Origin: M55B112 sp040880545 | GTDB lineage: Bacteria > Bacteroidota > Bacteroidia > Bacteroidales > GCA-2748055 | Direction: 5' to 3' | NCBI GenBank assembly: GCA_040880545.1 | Contig: JBBDIE010000146.1 | Location: 1 to 17,113, forward strand | Length of the DNA: 17,113 nucleotides | Part shown: positions 14,559 to 17,113 of the stretch, one piece after another | Layout: each line of letters starts with the position of its first letter | Position numbering within the stretch: position 1 is the first letter of the stretch | Translations under genes and position numbers: made by a program | The notes under the pieces: generated by a model | Databases searched by the model: none | Told to the model about the DNA's origin: nothing | The model's input: the letters and a program-made list of their open reading frames with translations, nothing else

Positions 14559-15519
14559 AACACGGTTAAGAAGACTCCGGAAAAATCCGGTATTAAGAGA
14601 CATGGTCACTGAGACCAAACTCTCAGCGGACGATTTTATCATGCCACTGTTTGTGTGCCATGGAACAGCTGTTAAGAATCCGATCTCCTCCATGCCTGGC
14701 AATTACCAGATGTCGGTGGATTATATTGTTGAAGAGTGCAAGAGACTCGTGGATAAGGGGGTCAGATCGGTCCTGTTTTTCGGAATTCCCGACAAAAAAG
14801 ATGAAACCGGCATGGTGGCTGCACACGACAATGCCATAGTTCAACAGGCAATCAAAGCGGTAAAAAAGGAGGTAAGTGATATGTTCCTGATTGCCGATAT
14901 ATGCAACTGTGAGTACACCACCCACGGACATTGCGGCACCATTGTGAATGGAGATGTTGATAATGATCTGACACTGGAAACACTGGCCAGCCAGGCGTTA
15001 TCATTTGCACGGGTCGGGGTTGATATGGTTGCCCCCAGCGACATGATGGACGGACGTATAGGTCGCATTCGCCATGCGCTGGATGATGATGGATTTTCGG
15101 AAATTCCCATCATGTCCTACGCTGCCAAATATGCCTCTGCATTTTACGGACCGTTCCGCGAAGCGGCCGAGAGTGCCCCGCAGTTCGGTAACCGTGCCTC
15201 CTACCAGATGAATCCGGCCAACAGCGACGAGGCCATGAGGGAAATTGCACTGGATATTGAAGAGGGAGCAGACATCGTTATGGTGAAACCTGCGCTCAGT
15301 TATCTTGACATTATACGTCGTGCCAAGGATGAATTTAATATTCCGGTAGCAGCGTATAATGTAAGTGGAGAATTCTCCATGGTAAAAGCTGCAGCAGCGA
15401 ATGGATGGATCGATGAGGAGCGTATTGTCAAAGAGATCCTCACCTCCATCAAAAGAGCCGGGGCAGATATCATCCTCACATACTTTTCAGAGGATATCAT
15501 AGGTTGGCTGAATAAGTAA
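14545..15519 (+). CDS. hemB: Delta-aminolevulinic acid dehydratase (porphobilinogen synthase)
   Basis: Condenses two 5-aminolevulinates to porphobilinogen. The 324-residue protein has the TIM-barrel family marks. RLRRLRKNP opens the chain. The zinc-site cysteines Cys120, Cys122 and Cys130 lie in DICNCEYTTHGHCG, marking the zinc-dependent type rather than the Asp-rich magnesium type. Lys195 (SYAAKYASAFYGPFR) and Lys248 (MVKPALSYLD) are the two Schiff-base lysines. The start overlaps the end of hemD by 14 bp. It acts on the HemL product and feeds HemC, both encoded in the same operon. Confidence 0.97.
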   Translation: MSYPETRLRRLRKNPVLRDMVTETKLSADDFIMPLFVCHGTAVKNPISSMPGNYQMSVDYIVEECKRLVDKGVRSVLFFGIPDKKDETGMVAAHDNAIVQQAIKAVKKEVSDMFLIADICNCEYTTHGHCGTIVNGDVDNDLTLETLASQALSFARVGVDMVAPSDMMDGRIGRIRHALDDDGFSEIPIMSYAAKYASAFYGPFREAAESAPQFGNRASYQMNPANSDEAMREIALDIEEGADIVMVKPALSYLDIIRRAKDEFNIPVAAYNVSGEFSMVKAAAANGWIDEERIVKEILTSIKRAGADIILTYFSEDIIGWLNK

Positions 15520-15547
15520 AAGGAACATCCAATATCATTCAAGGACT

Positions 15548-16843
15548 ATGCAAATAGAAAAAAGTATTCAGGAATTCAGACGTGCACAGGAAAGTATCCC
15601 CGGTGGTGTAAACTCGCCCGCTCGGGCATTTAAAAGTGTAAAAGGGGATCCGGTTTTTATTAAAAAGGCCATGGGATCGAAGATTACCGACATAGACGGT
15701 AACGAATATATCGACTTTGTAGGTTCCTGGGGGCCGATGATCCTGGGTCATGCCGATGAACGGGTCATAGGGGCTGTCCAGAGGGCGGCATCATTGGGAA
15801 CAAGCTACGGTGCACCCACCATTGTGGAGACCGAACTTGCGGAACTGATAAAAAAGATGGTCCCGTCCATGGATCTGGTACGGATGGTCAATTCAGGTAC
15901 GGAAGCTACCATGAGTGCAGTACGCCTGGCAAGGGGATATACCGGGAGAGACCTGGTAATTAAGTTTGAGGGTTGTTACCACGGCCATGCCGATAGTTTT
16001 CTGATTAAAGCCGGTTCTGGGGCCCTTACCCTGGGTATATCCGATAGTCCGGGTGTGACAAAGGGGACTGCGAAGGATACCCTCGTTGCACAATACAACG
16101 ATCTCGGAACCGTCGAGGAGATATTCAGAGAAAAGGGCGACCAGGTAGCAGCGATCATCGTGGAGCCGGTACCTGCCAATATGGGGGTCTTCCTGCCTGA
16201 ACCAGGATTCCTGGAAGGGTTGCGGGAGATCACTGAGAAATATGGTGCCTTGTTAATCTTTGATGAAGTGATCACCGGTTTTCGCCTGGCAAAAGGAGGA
16301 GCCCAGGAACTTTATAATGTTCGTCCCGATATTACCACGCTGGGAAAGATTATTGGCGGTGGTCTACCGGTGGGCGCTTACGGGGGAAGACGGGAGGTGA
16401 TGAACAGCCTGGCACCGGCTGGCCCGGTATACCAGGCTGGAACCCTCTCTGGTAACCCGCTTGCCATGACGGCCGGACTGGAAACCCTGAAAATTCTGGA
16501 TGAAACGCCGGGGTTGTACAGTGATCTGGACCAAAAAGGTGCCATCATGGAGAAAGGATTACTGGAAAATCTCATGCAGACCGGGATACCAGGGGTAGTG
16601 AATAGGATCGGATCGTTAATGACCCTGTTTTTTACTGAAGAGCCGGCGGTACATTCACACGCAACCGCGGTGAGATCCGATACAGTTCGGTATGCCAGCT
16701 ATTTCAGGCTCGCATTGGAGAATGGAATCTATCTTGCCCCTTCCCAATTTGAGGCAGTGTTCATTTCTTATGTACATTCCAGTGAAGATTTGGAAAAGGC
16801 CCGGTTAGCCAGCCTGACTGCCATGAAACAATTAAATCTGTAA
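15548..16843 (+). CDS. hemL: Glutamate-1-semialdehyde 2,1-aminomutase
   Basis: PLP enzyme (class III aminotransferase fold) that converts glutamate-1-semialdehyde from HemA into 5-aminolevulinate. The 431 residues start IPGGVNSPARAFKSV, the family N-terminus. MVNSGTEATMSAVRLARGYTGR, FEGCYHGHAD (143-149), the FDEVITGFR aspartate region (Asp239) and TTLGKIIGGGLPVGAYGG with Lys267 as the PLP lysine are all present. It follows hemB after 28 bp on the same strand; the ATG at 15548 has AAGGA ahead of it. With hemA it completes the two-step C5 route, so the organism does not rely on ALA synthase. Confidence 0.97.
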   Translation: MQIEKSIQEFRRAQESIPGGVNSPARAFKSVKGDPVFIKKAMGSKITDIDGNEYIDFVGSWGPMILGHADERVIGAVQRAASLGTSYGAPTIVETELAELIKKMVPSMDLVRMVNSGTEATMSAVRLARGYTGRDLVIKFEGCYHGHADSFLIKAGSGALTLGISDSPGVTKGTAKDTLVAQYNDLGTVEEIFREKGDQVAAIIVEPVPANMGVFLPEPGFLEGLREITEKYGALLIFDEVITGFRLAKGGAQELYNVRPDITTLGKIIGGGLPVGAYGGRREVMNSLAPAGPVYQAGTLSGNPLAMTAGLETLKILDETPGLYSDLDQKGAIMEKGLLENLMQTGIPGVVNRIGSLMTLFFTEEPAVHSHATAVRSDTVRYASYFRLALENGIYLAPSQFEAVFISYVHSSEDLEKARLASLTAMKQLNL

Positions 16844-16851
16844 TAAAAACC

Positions 16852-16867
16852 GGATGGCATGCTATCC
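16852..16867. other. Imperfect palindrome between hemL and hemE
   Basis: GGATGGCATGCTATCC is a 16-base palindrome apart from one G/T position, inside the 56-bp gap behind hemL. There is no T tract, so it is not an ordinary terminator. It may be an RNA-processing hairpin or chance. Confidence 0.25.
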
Positions 16868-16899
16868 ATACCCTAAGTATACGGTGATATACGAAAATT

Positions 16900-17113
16900 A
16901 TGCAAAATTCAATATTACTTCAGACCCTGAACGGTAAATACACTTCACGCCCCCCTGTCTGGTTTATGCGACAGGCCGGAAGGATTTTGCCATCTTACCT
17001 GGAACTGCGTTCCCACCATTCGTTCTGGCAGATGATGAACGAACCAAAGCTGGCTGCGCAGGTAACACTCCTGCCGGTAGACGACCTGGGTGTGGATGCA
17101 GCCATTCTGTTTT
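16900..17113 (+). CDS. hemE: Uroporphyrinogen decarboxylase (partial, N-terminal)
   Basis: The first 71 codons are present and the frame runs off the right edge of the window. The protein opens MQNSILLQTLNGKYTSRPPV, then WFMRQAGRILPSYLELR, the conserved substrate-binding segment with the arginines Arg24 and Arg28 of the RQAGR motif. The segment after it (PVDDLGVDAAILF) leads into the usual SDIL region, which lies outside. The enzyme takes uroporphyrinogen III to coproporphyrinogen III. It starts 56 bp behind hemL on the same strand and fits the next step of the operon. Confidence 0.93.
   Translation, partial: MQNSILLQTLNGKYTSRPPVWFMRQAGRILPSYLELRSHHSFWQMMNEPKLAAQVTLLPVDDLGVDAAILF

Noticed and set aside
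1..17113. CRISPR array, tRNA, rRNA, phage or transposase genes
   Set aside because: No regularly spaced repeats, tRNA-like cloverleaf, rRNA segments or transposase/integrase motifs were found in either strand.

Overview
The window reads as chromosomal DNA of a Bacteroidota bacterium, probably of the Bacteroidales/Marinilabiliales type and probably able to live anaerobically. The signs are several upstream boxes that fit the Bacteroidota promoter (TTTG at -33, TAnnTTTG at -7), weak or absent Shine-Dalgarno sequences, lipoproteins with short N-terminal signals, [FeFe]-hydrogenase maturases, a carbohydrate esterase of the CE15 type, and a C5-pathway haem operon in the order hemA-hemC-hemD-hemB-hemL-hemE. 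Lineage is an inference from content; there is no rRNA or tRNA here.

Left part (1-3852, minus strand). Bases 1-452 hold no credible gene, only repeats and hairpins. Two minus-strand lipoprotein genes follow: a PQQ-type sugar dehydrogenase and a mono-haem cytochrome c that is a natural electron acceptor for it. Then comes a stand-alone trpB, with an intrinsic terminator behind it and, ahead of it, a complete attenuation leader: an 18-residue peptide with three consecutive Trp codons (3852-3796) followed by an intrinsic terminator (3764-3737). This leader is the most distinctive regulatory element of the window.

Middle part (4083-9196, plus strand). A secreted CE15-like glucuronoyl esterase is followed closely by a Nudix hydrolase with an altered Nudix box. 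A well-formed promoter then leads into hydF-hydE (H-cluster maturation GTPase and radical SAM enzyme; hydG and the hydrogenase are not here). A Rid-family protein lacking the deaminase arginine follows behind its own -7 box. The gap 9197-9542 carries an inverted copy of a repeat seen at 1-70 and 390-429.

Right part (9543-17113, plus strand). An OmpR-type response regulator and its histidine kinase overlap by 4 bp. They sit directly ahead of a tight haem operon: hemA, hemC, hemD and hemB overlap end to end, hemL follows after 28 bp, and hemE runs off the window. Together these take glutamyl-tRNA to uroporphyrinogen III and on to coproporphyrinogen III.

No wholly new system was found. The points most worth following are the trp leader on an isolated trpB, the three-copy dispersed repeat, and the atypical active sites of the Nudix, Rid and CE15 proteins.
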